Translations under genes and position numbers: made by a program | The notes under the pieces: generated by a model | Database searches by the model: none | What the model saw: the letters and a program-made list of their open reading frames with translations, nothing else | What the model was told of the DNA's origin: nothing | Shown: positions 53,201 through 61,451 of the stretch, piece by piece | How positions within the stretch are numbered: the stretch's first letter is position 1 | Layout of the letters: each line of letters begins with the position of its first letter | Assembly (NCBI GenBank): GCA_024195265.1 | Contig: JAJLRJ010000004.1 | Coordinates: forward strand, 44,493,068-44,557,067 | Direction: 5' to 3' | Source of the DNA: Dendrophyllia cribrosa | Taxonomy: Eukaryota; Cnidaria; Anthozoa; Scleractinia; Dendrophylliidae | DNA: 64,000 nt

Positions 53201-56200
53201 GGTGGTGGTGGTTGTGGTGAAAACTATAGAATTGTGGTGGTTGTGGTGGTGGTGGTGAAAACTCTTGTACCCCTCCTGTACCCTTTCTGTACCCCTCCTG
53301 TACCCTTCCTGTACCCCTCCTGTACCCCTCCTGTACCCCTATCATTTCATCACAACAGTAAACACTGTTATCTAGTTACGTTTTTATATATGATCAAGGA
53401 TTTGCGAAAACAGCCTCGAATAATAAATTTCTTGGATGTTAATTGTGGCGTTATAGAAATATACCAGTTCCCGAAATCTTTACAATCCCCGTCCGAGTTC
53501 TGAAGTTTATTACTGCGGAGAAAAAAATTGGTCAGTTAAATTAAGACATTAATCAAACGATAAAACAAAGTGGATTTACTTACACAGAGATGAACCAAGC
53601 GTAAAAACGTTTTCAGAGGAAACCTTTGTTTCCGAAAAAAAAACAACAACAAAGCTTTAGGCCTGTGCTATGGCCTTTATAGTGAATTCGCGCTATGTCC
53701 GTAAAGTTATTTCATTCTAACATTTTGTTCTTGATTCAGTCTTATCATTTGTGGAGTACATGGATTTGAGTTGTTCTAAATAAAAAAGCTTTTGTTGACA
53801 TAATGATTTGATGAAACCTTAAAGCATTTTGTTATTATTTAATTTATTTGAACTTAAACAGAGTGCGGGTTTATTGTTTTAGTAACGCATGTAATTGGAT
53901 GCTTTGTTAATCTTTCCGAGGTGCTTATTTTTCATGCAAATTTAGTTCAGTATAAGTTCGCATAATTAAAAGTTTGAACATTGAAGCTACCGGAAAAGAA
54001 ATTAAAACTTAAAGTGAGTTATGGCTGGGAAACTGAAAATCGATATAGAGGCTAGCGATGTAGCGGCAATAAGAATGTTGCGAAAAATACGAATAAGAAG
54101 CGGTTTTTTATACTGTGCAATTTTATTGCTTCTAAACTTGAATGTTTCGGAAACCTCTAATTAGTTTTATTTGGTTATAATATCCACAGCTTTGATGGTC
54201 TAGCGTTGTGGCCGCAGTAACTCAGGTTCGAGTCCTGGTCAAGGCATATTGTTTTGATCTATGTCTGTAAAGGATATCTGTGTCAGTTGTGTTTTGTTTT
54301 GAAGTGAGTTGGAATAGAGCGGGCAAGTTTGGGCAAACCTATTGTTTCTATTGTTTCAGAATAACACAAAAGGAATAGGTAGTTAACGTCATGAAAAGGG
54401 ATTCCGTTTATTAGTATGCAGGAAATCCAAATTAGTATGCGGGAAGGCATATTGTGACGTCATGACTAAGCATAGCTAATGAGGGGAATCCAGGGAATCC
54501 AGGGGAATCCAGTAGCGAGGCTTATCTTTGCTGGCCCTATACTACTGTTTTCAATTGAGTGTCGTAAAACCAAAACCAAAGTAATTACTCTGACCAATCA
54601 CAGCAGTCGTAAACAATCCAATGAACCAATCAGAGCTCGAAGCAATTACATGTCGACGGCGCCAAGCGCGGGAAAACGCGTGCGAGCAAGTCACGATTGG
54701 TTTTGGTTTTACTTCTGATTGGTCGAGAAAGTGGCGCGAGATTTTTTAGCCAATCACAAAGCGTAGCAATGCAAAACCAAAGCAATTGTGTAATTACTTT
54801 CGACACTCAATTGAAAACTGCTCTATGCAGCGGTCGAATTAAAGAATGCATAGGTCATGTACGCACTGATCTATGAAAAATCAACAATCAAAGCACGATG
54901 TAATTAAATAAAAATCAGGCTTAAATTCCCAAAACGGAAACAAGAACGTTCAGTCCCGTCTGTTCATTAGGTCAAAGGTTAGACATTCTTAGCGTAACAA
55001 AAAGCGCATATACTTGGGTAGAGAGAGACGGTGCAGATACCATGCACCTCTTATTTCTTTCATTGGACCTGGGTGTCACGCAGATGTTGTTTGTTCTATT
55101 GTTTTCTCAGCCAATCCTGTGAGGCGTTCCAAGACGTACATACCGCCTAGACGGTACACAACACAGTGACAAAAACAAGTCTCAAATCCCAGTTGTCCAA
55201 CAACTAATCGCCACACTTTTCTATCGATCAAAGTTTAACACGAACTTACTTGGTTAATGCGCTATGCCATGCCTCCTTTTCCTGCGGCGTGCTGCCAAAA
55301 AAAAAAAAGGTCAAATATCATTTTTAACCTCTGACCTACCAATTCTGCCAAAAGGCACAACGTAAAAAAGTACTACTCAAAAGCTTTTGCTTGAATGGTC
55401 ACACTTAAGAATCTCATCCAGACTTAAAAATTAGAACCGCCTTGCACTCCTATATCAGAACACTTTAATCTACCGGGACACTACTAAAGATATGCAACTT
55501 ATACCACTAGAATTAATACGTAATAGCAGAGACTCTGTACGAAAAGCGCGTGAAGAATATCTCATAGACAAAGCAACGGCGTTAGAACCACTTGGAATCA
55601 ACGGACGCGACGAACTTCATTAACTTTCTCATCACTAGTCAGTTTAGTTTATCACCCGTCAAATCCTTCAATCGTATTCACTGTTTTTGTTATTCTTTAT
55701 TTTTTTTTCAAAACCACTTGTATAACGTTTTTTACAGTTGTAACCATTTATAGTGCTAGCCCCTGAAGAAGCTTTGTTTTGCAAAGCGAAATATTGGGCA
55801 CTATTATATTCCACTTTTATTTTATTTTATTTCCTTTGCTTCTACTTCTGTTTTTCTGCATTAAGGATCAGTTTGCCGGTCCTTTTTTTTCTTCTTGTAC
55901 AGCATAATAAACAGTACCACTGGAAAGTGCTGCTCAATAGCTTTCATTTGAATGGTCACACTGTAGGATTCTATTCACACCATCTAAAGTTAGAAACACC
56001 TTGTCCCACCTATTTAAATAGACTATAGGCACATAAATTTAATGGCTGTTGGAAGTTACCTCCTGTGATAAGTGCAAACTATTAAGGAGAGAGTAAACAG
56101 CCCAGTAGAAAATAACTGCTCTATCTAGCTCTCATTTGAAAGGTCACTATCCAAATGTACTACCCGTAAATGATGTACAGCAATCCGAGGCCCATATTAT

Positions 56201-58260
56201 ATGCGTACCGACAAGACCAATAAATTGTGCATTTTTTAACAGATAACTTACTTAGTTACTTGGAAATTTACCAAATAATTGATAAACCAGAAGAATTACA
56301 GAATATTCGAAACAGTCGGCTTTGTTTCTTGAAAATGACAGCAATTAAGAAATTTAAGTACAAGTAACTGATTATTGAAGGTTACATAAGGTTACGAAAG
56401 CTAGATACCATTGGATCGCTTTATTTTAGATGGAATTTCTTGTCTGTTTTTTTTTTCCGAGTAGAAATGCTACAGTAGGTACTGGAGCCTTGTTAATGGA
56501 GGATTTCATCTCTGGTCAATCCCTGCCGATTTTCCACTGTTTCCGTTATTTTTGTTTGTTACTTTACTCGTTTTTCTCATCGTTTTTTATTCTTTTTTTG
56601 TGTGTGTTTATATCGGTCAATCTTGGAAATAAATAAACAAACAAACAAATAAATAAATAAATAAACAAAATCATGTTTGTTATTCCTTACTTAAAAGTAG
56701 CCACGAAGTTTGTTGTAGGCCATCCGATGACAAACGACTTGTCCAGCGGTTTAGTGGTCTCACACACGTCATCAAGACAGTTAGCTAACCAGATCTCACT
56801 GACACGTACACGGTGCTTAAGCTTGAATGATGACGTGGATCTGAAAAGACGACAGCGTATGATTTTAGAAGATATCTTCTCGCCATTTTGGACACCGACA
56901 AGACCGTGGGGACAAGTAGGCCTCATAAACCGCTTTCATATGGTGAATTTTGTTGCAGAATTGCCGAGGTTGTTAATATTCCTAATGCGCACTTAATTAT
57001 ACAGAGTTTCATCGTTTTAATTCGTGAACACGCGAAGTGTTGAACGGGTTATAGCGAAAAGGAAAACATATGCAGATTTTCACTCGATCGATCTGCGATA
57101 TCCGCGAAATGTAATGGTCACCTGCCATACCCATGTGAACGGCGCTGAAGGGAGGGGAGGGTGGGGAGTTGGACGTAGGGGGTCGGGGGTCGGTGGTCGC
57201 CTGGGATAGGGAAGTCGAGTCCAACGGGGACAGCTAAAACTGGTCCCAAAGATGTCCGCTTTCGGGAGTTTCCACTGTTCGTAAGTGCTTTACAAGTTAC
57301 AATGTGACGCTTACCTGGGCTTTGCTACCAACAGAATATCATCGAGTAGGAATAAATGCCTCTCTTGAGATGACATTGCCTTAAAAGTAAACGCAACATA
57401 TTACTAAAAGCAAGAAGAAAGATAAACTATAAATAAGAAAACAAGTCAAAATATACAAAATTCGTGACAAAATATAAAATACAGTAGAACCTCACTAACT
57501 CAAACACCGACCAATTTCCCTTGGTTCGTTTTCTCAGTCAATTACTATCGGATAACTCAAACCCCCGCTGTCTCGAACAATTTATCGTTTCCCCTGGGAG
57601 TTCGAGTTAGCGGGGGTTCTACTGTAAATAAATAAATTCACCATATTTGGAGAGGAAAGCCAAATAAAGTTCAGGCGGTTTTCATATAGGATCACTTGAT
57701 TCAGAAGAAATTATAATTTGGAAAATTTAGTTTTTAAGGAGGGAGAAAAACCGGAGAACATGGAGAAAATCCCCCAGAGTAGGAACAACGATCAACAAAA
57801 AAACTCCGCCCACATTTGACACCAAGCGCTAGATTCAAACCTGAACTTAGCACTGGTGAGAGGCGAGCAATCTCACCACTCAGTTAGGGGAACTTAACTA
57901 CTGATCAAAGGGTTTCTTACCGATGAGAGTTGAACGGGTCCTTCTCTTATAAATGTTCTGGACGGGAGGAGATCTGGCGATAACGGGGAACTGGGTTCTG
58001 ATGACGTCTTCATGCGCATGCTACCTGCATCTATAGTGGAACTAAAGCAGAAAAAAAGAAAATAACCGGTGAATTTCGATATTGTACAAAACTGGGACTT
58101 TCGTCAATCATAAGCTGAAACAGGCCATATAATCAAAGGTTTATTCACCAGTCCACGGCGGTTAGTTAACTTATCAAACCAAACTATTTTCCGTTTAAGA
58201 AACTAACCTCGGTCCATGAGAACGGCAATACTCAATGAACAAAGACAGACTGACCACCAT
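38786..58260 (-). CDS. ARHGAP20: ARHGAP20-type Rho GTPase-activating protein, 14 coding exons, 1118 aa
   Basis: Promotes GTP hydrolysis on Rho-family GTPases and, in its known orthologue, links Rap signalling to Rho. Exons in gene order: 58260-58208, 58041-57921, 57379-57315, 56840-56691, 55291-55250, 50959-50866, 49481-49404, 48435-48366, 47832-47653, 47080-46948, 45559-45390, 44946-44891, 41292-41183, 40820-38786. Phases agree and the total is 3357 nt. PH domain about 45-145 (QERHLFLLDDILLVAK, SFVIGWPTTNFVATF). Ras-associating domain about 176-235 (VVKMSLAQFHV, EYQLWVLSGKEDGAYPLIG). A KKSPIINWA linker matches the family. RhoGAP from LFGIPL (330), arginine finger R368 in GIFRKSAN, and NLAVCVAPSMLW. 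The last exon adds about 600 Ser/Pro-rich residues ending ESYV, a class I PDZ-ligand form. Start Met is the first in-frame ATG of the first recognised exon; 5' UTR exons are not seen. Confidence 0.92.
41416..41706. mobile_element. CCAAT-rich inverted-repeat element, copy 1
   Basis: Termini AGAGCAGTTTTCAGTTGAGT and ACTCAATTGAAAACTGCTCT. The interior carries CCAAT boxes in both directions (ATCCAATGAACCAATCAGAG, CGATTGGTTTTGG, CTGATTGGTC, AGCCAATCACA) and GCGCGGGAAAACGCG, an E2F-like site. It lies in ARHGAP20 intron 12; no coding sequence. Confidence 0.88.
41815..42172. mobile_element. Element with GGCCCCGTTTACACGGGTCC termini and an internal tandem duplication
   Basis: GGCCCCGTTTACACGGGTCC occurs at 41817 and again at about 41936, each followed by the same ~115 bp (ACGAATTTTGTTCCTAGACC). 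The right end GGACCCGTGTAAACGGAGCC is the inverted partner. So the left part of the element has been tandemly duplicated. Confidence 0.85.
42359..42859. mobile_element. TA-flanked inverted-repeat element, 501 bp
   Basis: Starts CAGTAAAAACCCATGTATAA and ends TTATACGTGGGTTTTTACTG, with TA on both sides (42357-42358, 42860-42861). Internal AGAACCTATTTAGGCTA-like motifs recur. Mariner/Tigger-like non-autonomous element in ARHGAP20 intron 12. Confidence 0.9.
42868..43086 (-). mobile_element. tRNA-derived SINE (second family), well-preserved head
   Basis: On the - strand it starts with a tRNA-like head: GGCGCGATGGTCTAGTGGTT (A box), a short (GATA)n-like insertion in the anticodon region, then GGTGGTTCAAGCC (B box). 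The body has GCTCCACGTTGTCTCGCTCC and CCCAGGTGTATAATACCGGC. The copy at 26905-27115 shares the body. Confidence 0.85.
43118..43651. mobile_element. TTAA-flanked inverted-repeat element sharing its right TTAA with the next element
   Basis: Begins AGTGCCACTATGTC after TTAA (43114-43117) and ends CGTCGTAGTGGCACT before TTAA (43652-43655). Its first bases resemble those of the 553-bp family (AGTGC..CTGCG). The interior has CGTTGAGACATTGACGTCAC and other GACGTCA motifs. No transposase. Confidence 0.85.
43656..44450. mobile_element. Second TTAA-flanked inverted-repeat element, 795 bp
   Basis: Begins GGTGGCTGAACACAG and ends CTGTGTTCAGCCACC with TTAA at 43652-43655 and 44451-44454. Its left TTAA is also the right TTAA of the preceding element. 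Short open frames inside show no recognisable domain. Confidence 0.88.
45073..45332. mobile_element. CCAAT-rich inverted-repeat element, copy 2
   Basis: Matches the family from GAGCGGTTTTCTGTTGAGTG to CTCGACACTCAATTAAAAACTC. CCAAT boxes ATCCAATGAACCAATCAGAA, TGATTGGTTGAG and AGCCAATCACA remain; one CCAAT box and the E2F-like site (now AAGCGGGGGAAAAGC) are altered. It lies in ARHGAP20 intron 11. Confidence 0.85.
45593..45966 (-). mobile_element. tRNA-derived SINE-like repeat, copy 2
   Basis: Reverse-strand copy of the repeat at 19063-19436. The tRNA-like core (45860 down to 45787) reads GTGGCCGAGTGGTTTAAAGC then GAGGTTCAAGTCTCG. Its A box is closer to tRNA-Ser/Leu than copy 1. The tail contains CACTGACACGGTT and GTAACGCAATATTGCGG on the + strand. 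Confidence 0.8.
46080..46142. repeat. (GAGT)n simple repeat
   Basis: Short tandem GAGTGAGTGAGTGAGTGAGT run with preceding imperfect GAGCGAGTGAGTAA units, in ARHGAP20 intron 10. Confidence 0.9.
46552..46702. mobile_element. Foldback element in ARHGAP20 intron 10
   Basis: ACAATCACATGACTTTTGGA and GACAAAAGTCATGTGATTAT, with GTAGCATCATTTGCGCCCG and its complement at the centre, form a long imperfect hairpin. No coding sequence. Confidence 0.8.
47141..47288. mobile_element. Foldback element in ARHGAP20 intron 9
   Basis: GGCCCCGGTTGTTCAAAAGG and CCTTTTGAACAACCGGGGCC are exact inverted termini, continuing through TGGATAGCGCTATCCACCGG-like sequence. The loop is about 50 bp. It sits only about 60 bp from coding exon 10. 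Confidence 0.92.
48026..48307. mobile_element. CCAAT-rich inverted-repeat element, copy 3
   Basis: AACGGTTTTCAATTGAGTGT to ACACTCATTTCAAAACTGCC. Carries ATCCAATGAACCAATCAGAA, CGATTGGTTTTGG, TGATTGGTTGA, AGCCAATCGCA and GCGCGGGAAAACGCG. It lies in ARHGAP20 intron 8. Confidence 0.87.
48573..49125. mobile_element. 553-bp TTAA-flanked foldback element, second copy
   Basis: TTAA at 48569-48572 and 49126-49129. Starts AGTGCCCCTGCGATC and ends GATCGCAGGGGCACT. Length and internal order equal those of the copy in the EIF2S3 array at 4732-5284. The terminal hexamers differ between copies (CTACTG versus CCCCTG) but in each copy the two ends match one another. It lies in ARHGAP20 intron 7. Confidence 0.92.
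49530..49945. mobile_element. Inverted-repeat element with an internal tRNA-like module
   Basis: Arms of about 110 bp: AAATCATACCGTCCAGAAGG, CACCTTATTGAGACTTATAT and their complements at the right (CTGGACGGTATGATTTAGGC). Between them, 49724-49800 is a tRNA-like module (GTGGTACAGTGGTACGG, then GGTTCAATCC) followed by AGATTTTCTTTTTTACACTT. The same module is present four times at 10356-10935. Confidence 0.82.
50250..50800. repeat. B-type ~105-bp monomers (about five) in ARHGAP20 intron 6
   Basis: Repeated CTGTGGATGAAATCCTAAAG, CATTCAAATGAAAGCTACTG and TTTATTATGCTGTACAAGG blocks spaced about 100-115 bp, with degraded units at both ends. Same sister repeat as at 456-860 and 59030-59560. Confidence 0.75.
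51432..51500 (-). repeat. tRNA-Glu-like sequence in the left foldback arm
   Basis: Reverse strand reads TTTGATGGTCTAGCGTTGTG then CTCAGGTTCGAGTCCTGGTC, resembling a tRNA-Glu A and B box in order and spacing. The acceptor stem is incomplete, so it is called tRNA-derived. The mirror copy is on the + strand at about 54187-54250. Confidence 0.6.
53155..53345. repeat. GGT/GGA triplet runs and CCTGTACCCCT minisatellite
   Basis: In the spacer of the foldback element: GGAGGAGGAGGAGGAG at about 53141, several (GGT)n runs to about 53262, then five to six CCTGTACCCCT-like 12-bp units to 53340. No coding role is claimed for the frames that cross it. Confidence 0.85.
54546..54827. mobile_element. CCAAT-rich inverted-repeat element, copy 4, split by the foldback element
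   Basis: The main part runs from TGTTTTCAATTGAGTGTCG to CACTCAATTGAAAACTGCTC. Its missing first bases (AGAGCAGTTTTCA) are found at 51125-51137 on the far side of the 3.4-kb foldback element. Contains ATCCAATGAACCAATCAGAG, CGATTGGTTTTGG, TGATTGGTCG, AGCCAATCACA and GCGCGGGAAAACGCG. Confidence 0.88.
55453..55623 (+). pseudogene. Penelope-like retroelement fragment: C-terminal end of a GIY-YIG type domain
   Basis: An open frame ending TAA at 55621-55623 reads DMQLIPLELIRNSRDSVRK and then AREEYLIDKA, ALEPLGINGRDELH. The pattern R..R..REEYLI.K...L.PLGIN fits the end of GIY-YIG endonuclease domains at the C-terminus of Penelope-like elements. Nothing upstream of about 55450 continues the domain, so this is a 5'-truncated remnant. 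A hammerhead-like motif follows at about 55759. Confidence 0.55.
55757..55800 (+). ncRNA. Hammerhead-ribozyme-like motif downstream of the Penelope-like fragment
   Basis: CCCTGAAGAAGCTTTGTTTT continues GCAAAGCGAAATATTGGGC. It holds the core pattern CTGANGA, a 6-bp stem (GCTTTG/CAAAGC) with a 5-nt loop, then GAAA, as in hammerhead ribozymes known from Penelope-like elements. An extra A precedes the stem, and helices I and III are not convincingly complete, so activity is doubtful. Confidence 0.4.
55895..56005. repeat. Single B-type monomer in ARHGAP20 intron 4
   Basis: ACAGCATAATAAACAGTACC, CTTTCATTTGAATGGTCACA and ACTGTAGGATT match one B-type unit read on the opposite strand. A more degraded unit lies at about 55370-55440. 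Confidence 0.6.
57482..57624. mobile_element. TA-flanked inverted-repeat element in ARHGAP20 intron 2
   Basis: CAGTAGAACCTCACTAACTC and GAGTTAGCGGGGGTTCTACTG are the termini, with TA on each side. Internal AACTCAAAC and TTCGAGTTAG motifs continue the pairing. Tigger/mariner-like. A degraded relative (TTCGATTCGAGTTATAGTTA) is at about 59725. Confidence 0.85.
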
Positions 58261-59029
58261 TTTGTCTGGAGCAAAAAATCCCGGTGTCGCTCTGCGTGCA
58301 TCAAGTTCAGCTTGGCGATATTAACTGAGCTTCCCAAGTTTCGAGTGTCCTTATACCATGAGTAGACATACTTAAAATGACTTAATATAATTAAAAAGTC
58401 ATACAAATTTCAACAGTGATTAAGGTTTACTATGCTGTCACAAGAGACAAAAAAATCGTAATGAACGAAGGAACACTGTTATTTCCTATTCGGTTTTGGT
58501 ACAGCCATTTTTTCGCTTAATAAGATTCTAACCCGCTGACAATTTGTTTTATGGAATAAAAAACGTGTCAAATGAAAGCTCTCGGTCATTTAGGATAATG
58601 GGCAATTCTGAAAATATACCCTAATGAATTTCAAATATCCAGGGAAATAGATTTTTAATTTTCAACGATGTGTTATAATATTGCCGCAGTTGTCATCAAA
58701 GTTTTCACGTCCCGACAGACTGCACGTCCGAAATACTAAAACGTGCTTAGAAACACGCAGCTCTTGGAACTACAGCTCATGCCACGGGCTTCCAAGCTTG
58801 GAAGATATTTTGCGGAGAACGTAAACAGATCAGAACTTAAATCTTTCATTTCCAGGGAGGAAAGTGGTTCTAACTTTGTAACTGTGGATAAATACCACAG
58901 TATGAGCATTCGCATGAAACTGAACTACGGTGCAATACTTAGTCAGGGAACAGACGAATCATATTTCCTTCTTGGCCGAGGAAGGAAGGAAATGGCTTAT
59001 TAAGATGCAAAACAAAATGGTTCTTTTGA

Positions 59030-59560
59030 GTCTGTGAATAAAATACCTATTGAGCGGTGATTTTCTGTGGTATTGTTTATAAAAATGGGTTTGTATTTTG
59101 AGTCTGTGGATGAAATTCTAACGGGTGAAAAATCTATTGAAAGCTACTGAACAGTACGTTCCTGTAGTGCGGTTTATTAGGCCGTACAAGGTGGGTCTCA
59201 CTTTTACGTCTGTGGATGAAATCCTCATTAAGCAGTACTTTCCTGTGGTACTGTTTATTATGCTGTACAAGGTGGTTCTAACCTTTGAGTCTGTGGATGA
59301 AATCCTAAAGTGTGACCATTCAAATGAAAGCTACTGAGCAGTACTTTCCTGTGGTGCTGTTTATTATGCTGTACAAGGTGGTTCTAACTTTTCGGTTTGC
59401 AGATCAAATACAATTAAAATTTATAGACTCAGCAGTACTTTCCTGTCGTGCTGGTAATTATGGTGCACAATATGGTTAACTTTTGAGTCTAGATGCAATT
59501 CAAAAGTATGAACATTGAAATGAAAGCTACTGAGTAGTACTTTATTGGTTCTAACTCTAA
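59030..59560. repeat. B-type ~105-bp monomers (about five) upstream of ARHGAP20
   Basis: TGAGTCTGTGGATGAAAT, CAGTACTTTCCTGTGGT and TTTATTATGCTGTACAAGG recur with partial units; the clearest full unit is about 59240-59345. Confidence 0.75.
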
Positions 59561-59970
59561 ATCCTAAAGAGGAACCCGAGTAAAAGCAATTTCGGTATCT
59601 TTTTGTTCTACACATTGAAACGGGGAAAGTGTTTGCATGGGAATTCATTGTTGTGGTCAATATTACTGTTGAACACCAATAACTCAAACCGTCAGCGGAA
59701 AATAAAACATTTTGATTTCACGAAACTTCGATTCGAGTTATAGTTAGCGTGAGCAGAGAAAACTTTCATTTGGCTTAAGTTAGCGAGAGTTCGACCTATC
59801 CGGGGTTTGGATTATCGCGATTTTAATGTAAATACCATATCCAAGTTAAAAGCACACAGTTTGATTCTCAGATCATTTGGCCGACTTCTGTGTTAGCACT
59901 GAATATTTGTCTGACAGTCCAGTGGAAGACAGCCAATTCTAGTGCTCAATTGCTTTTATCGAGATGTTTA

Positions 59971-60437
59971 TAGAGCAATTTTCAATTGAGTGTCGAAAGT
60001 AATTTCGCAATAGAGCAGTTTTCAATTGAGTGTGGTAAAACCAAAACCAAAGTAATTACTCTGACCAATCACAGGAGTCGTAAACAATCCAGTGAACCAA
60101 TCAGAGCTCGAAAGTTTTTAGCCAATCACAAAGCGTAGAAATGCAAAACCAAAGCAATTGTGTAATTACTTTCGACAATCAATTGAAAACTGATCTAATA
60201 CGCATTATTACGCTTTGTGATTGGCAATAAAATCTCGCGCCACTTTATCAGCCAATCAGAAGTAAAACCAAAACCAATTGTGAGCTGCTCGCACGCGTTT
60301 TCCCGCGCTTGGCGGCGGCTACATGTATTTGCTACGAGATCTGATTGGTTCATTGGATTGTCTGCGCCTCTTGTGATTGGCCAGAGTGATTACTGTGGTT
60401 TTGGTTTTACGACACTTAATTGAAAACTGTTCTATAA
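59971..60437. mobile_element. CCAAT-rich inverted-repeat elements, copies 5 and 6, head to head
   Basis: Copy 5 (about 60012-60197) has an internal deletion removing the E2F-like core. Copy 6 (about 60197-60437) is in the opposite orientation and nearly complete (CGCGTTTTCCCGCGC, TGATTGGTTCATTGGAT). An extra terminus fragment precedes at 59971. They lie upstream of the ARHGAP20 start. Confidence 0.82.
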
Positions 60438-60847
60438 CTTATCCGTTGTTTTTAACTCTTTTTAAATCTTTACCTTTTCGTGGAGTGTGTTTTGCCACCC
60501 AATGCGGCTTTAATTACGGTTGTTGGAGCAGACCGTCGTCTTGATGCTGCTTTGAGCCGCTGTTGACATAAAACAAACATGGCGTGTTTAAATAACAAAC
60601 ATGGCGGGCGTCTAAATAACAAACATGGCATGTCTTTTGTGAGTTTTCTAACGTAACCGAACCAAGAAACCGTGACACTTTTGGGTTTCAAAAATTTACT
60701 TTAACTTTACTAACGAAGATGACAACAATATAGTAAAATATAGAACGCGCATAGTTATTTCTTTCCGGAAATTGTTTGGTCGTCTTACCGCTAAATCACG
60801 TTGGACTGTTGAAAACCCTTCTTCTTAAATCTTGTTCACAGCCTTAA

Positions 60848-61321
60848 CCCTTTCACTCCCAGAGTCAATAATGGAGACATGTAGTGTAGTTCTAACTTTT
60901 TAGTCTGTGGACGAAATCCTATGGTGTGACCATTCAAATGAAACCTCTTCAGCAGTACTTTTGCATAGTACCATTTGTTCTAACTTTTGAGTCTGTGGAC
61001 GAAATCCTATGGTGTGACCATTCAAATGAAACCTATTCAGCAGTACTTTTGCATGGTACCATTTGTTCTAACTTTTGAGTCTGTGGACGAAATCCTATGG
61101 TTTGACCAGTCAAATGAAACCTCTTCAGCAGTGCTTTTGCATGGTACCATTTGTTCTAACTTTTTAGTCTGTGGACGAAATCCTATGGTGTGACCATTTA
61201 AATTAAACCTCTTCGGCAGTACTTTGACATGGTGTAATTTGTTTCTCAATATTTTACAAAATGAAATTTGGGATTTTTCTTGAATTTTCAGTGTTGTTTG
61301 GCACTCTTGGGAGTAAAAGGG
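60848..61321 (-). mobile_element. 474-bp TTAA-flanked element with four 88-bp monomers
   Basis: TTAA at 60844-60847 and 61322-61325. Begins CCCTTTCACTCCCAGAGTCA and ends CTCTTGGGAGTAAAAGGG. GTCTGTGGAC occurs at 60903, 60991, 61079 and 61167, exactly 88 bp apart. Read on the - strand the sequence order equals the 212-bp element at 27491-27702 with three extra monomers (264 bp expected, 262 observed). Confidence 0.93.
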
Positions 61322-61451
61322 TTAAGCGAAAGATCATGCGTCACCCTAATCATCATCATCATGATTTACTGGGGGGAGTCTGGGGAGCAATGGACGCGTG
61401 AGGACGTGTTTTCTTCCCGTCCGCTAAAGCGGCACACTATATAAGCTATTT

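Larger units (their letters stand above)
51138..54545. mobile_element. 3.4-kb foldback element with ~1.16-kb arms
   Basis: Left arm 51138-52302 starts GTAGTATAGGGCCAGCAAAG; right arm about 53381-54545 ends with the complement. By eye the arms are close to identical along their length (CCTCGCTACTGGATTCCCCT, CGATTTTCAGTTTCCCAGCC, CGGACGGGGATTGTAAAGAT). Each arm holds a tRNA-like sequence. The ~1.08-kb centre contains a 43-bp tandem duplication (52878-52963), GGA- and GGT-rich runs and CCTGTACCCCT repeats. The element interrupts a CCAAT-rich element near its GTTTTCA end, leaving approximate TTTTCA direct flanks. No transposase or other gene is supported. It lies in ARHGAP20 intron 5. Confidence 0.9.

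Noticed and set aside
52178..53503. Two open frames with a shared ~35-residue sequence (KDLRKQPRIINFLDV)
   Set aside because: They are mirror copies in the two foldback arms; no domain is recognised and there is no support beyond duplication.
56430..56636. 68-codon frame rich in Phe and Ser before an (AAAT)n-like tail
   Set aside because: Low-complexity T-rich DNA; it may be a retroelement 3' end but no family feature is visible.
60560..60630. Triplicated AACAAACATGGCG motif
   Set aside because: Only three short imperfect units, with no structure or context to support a role.
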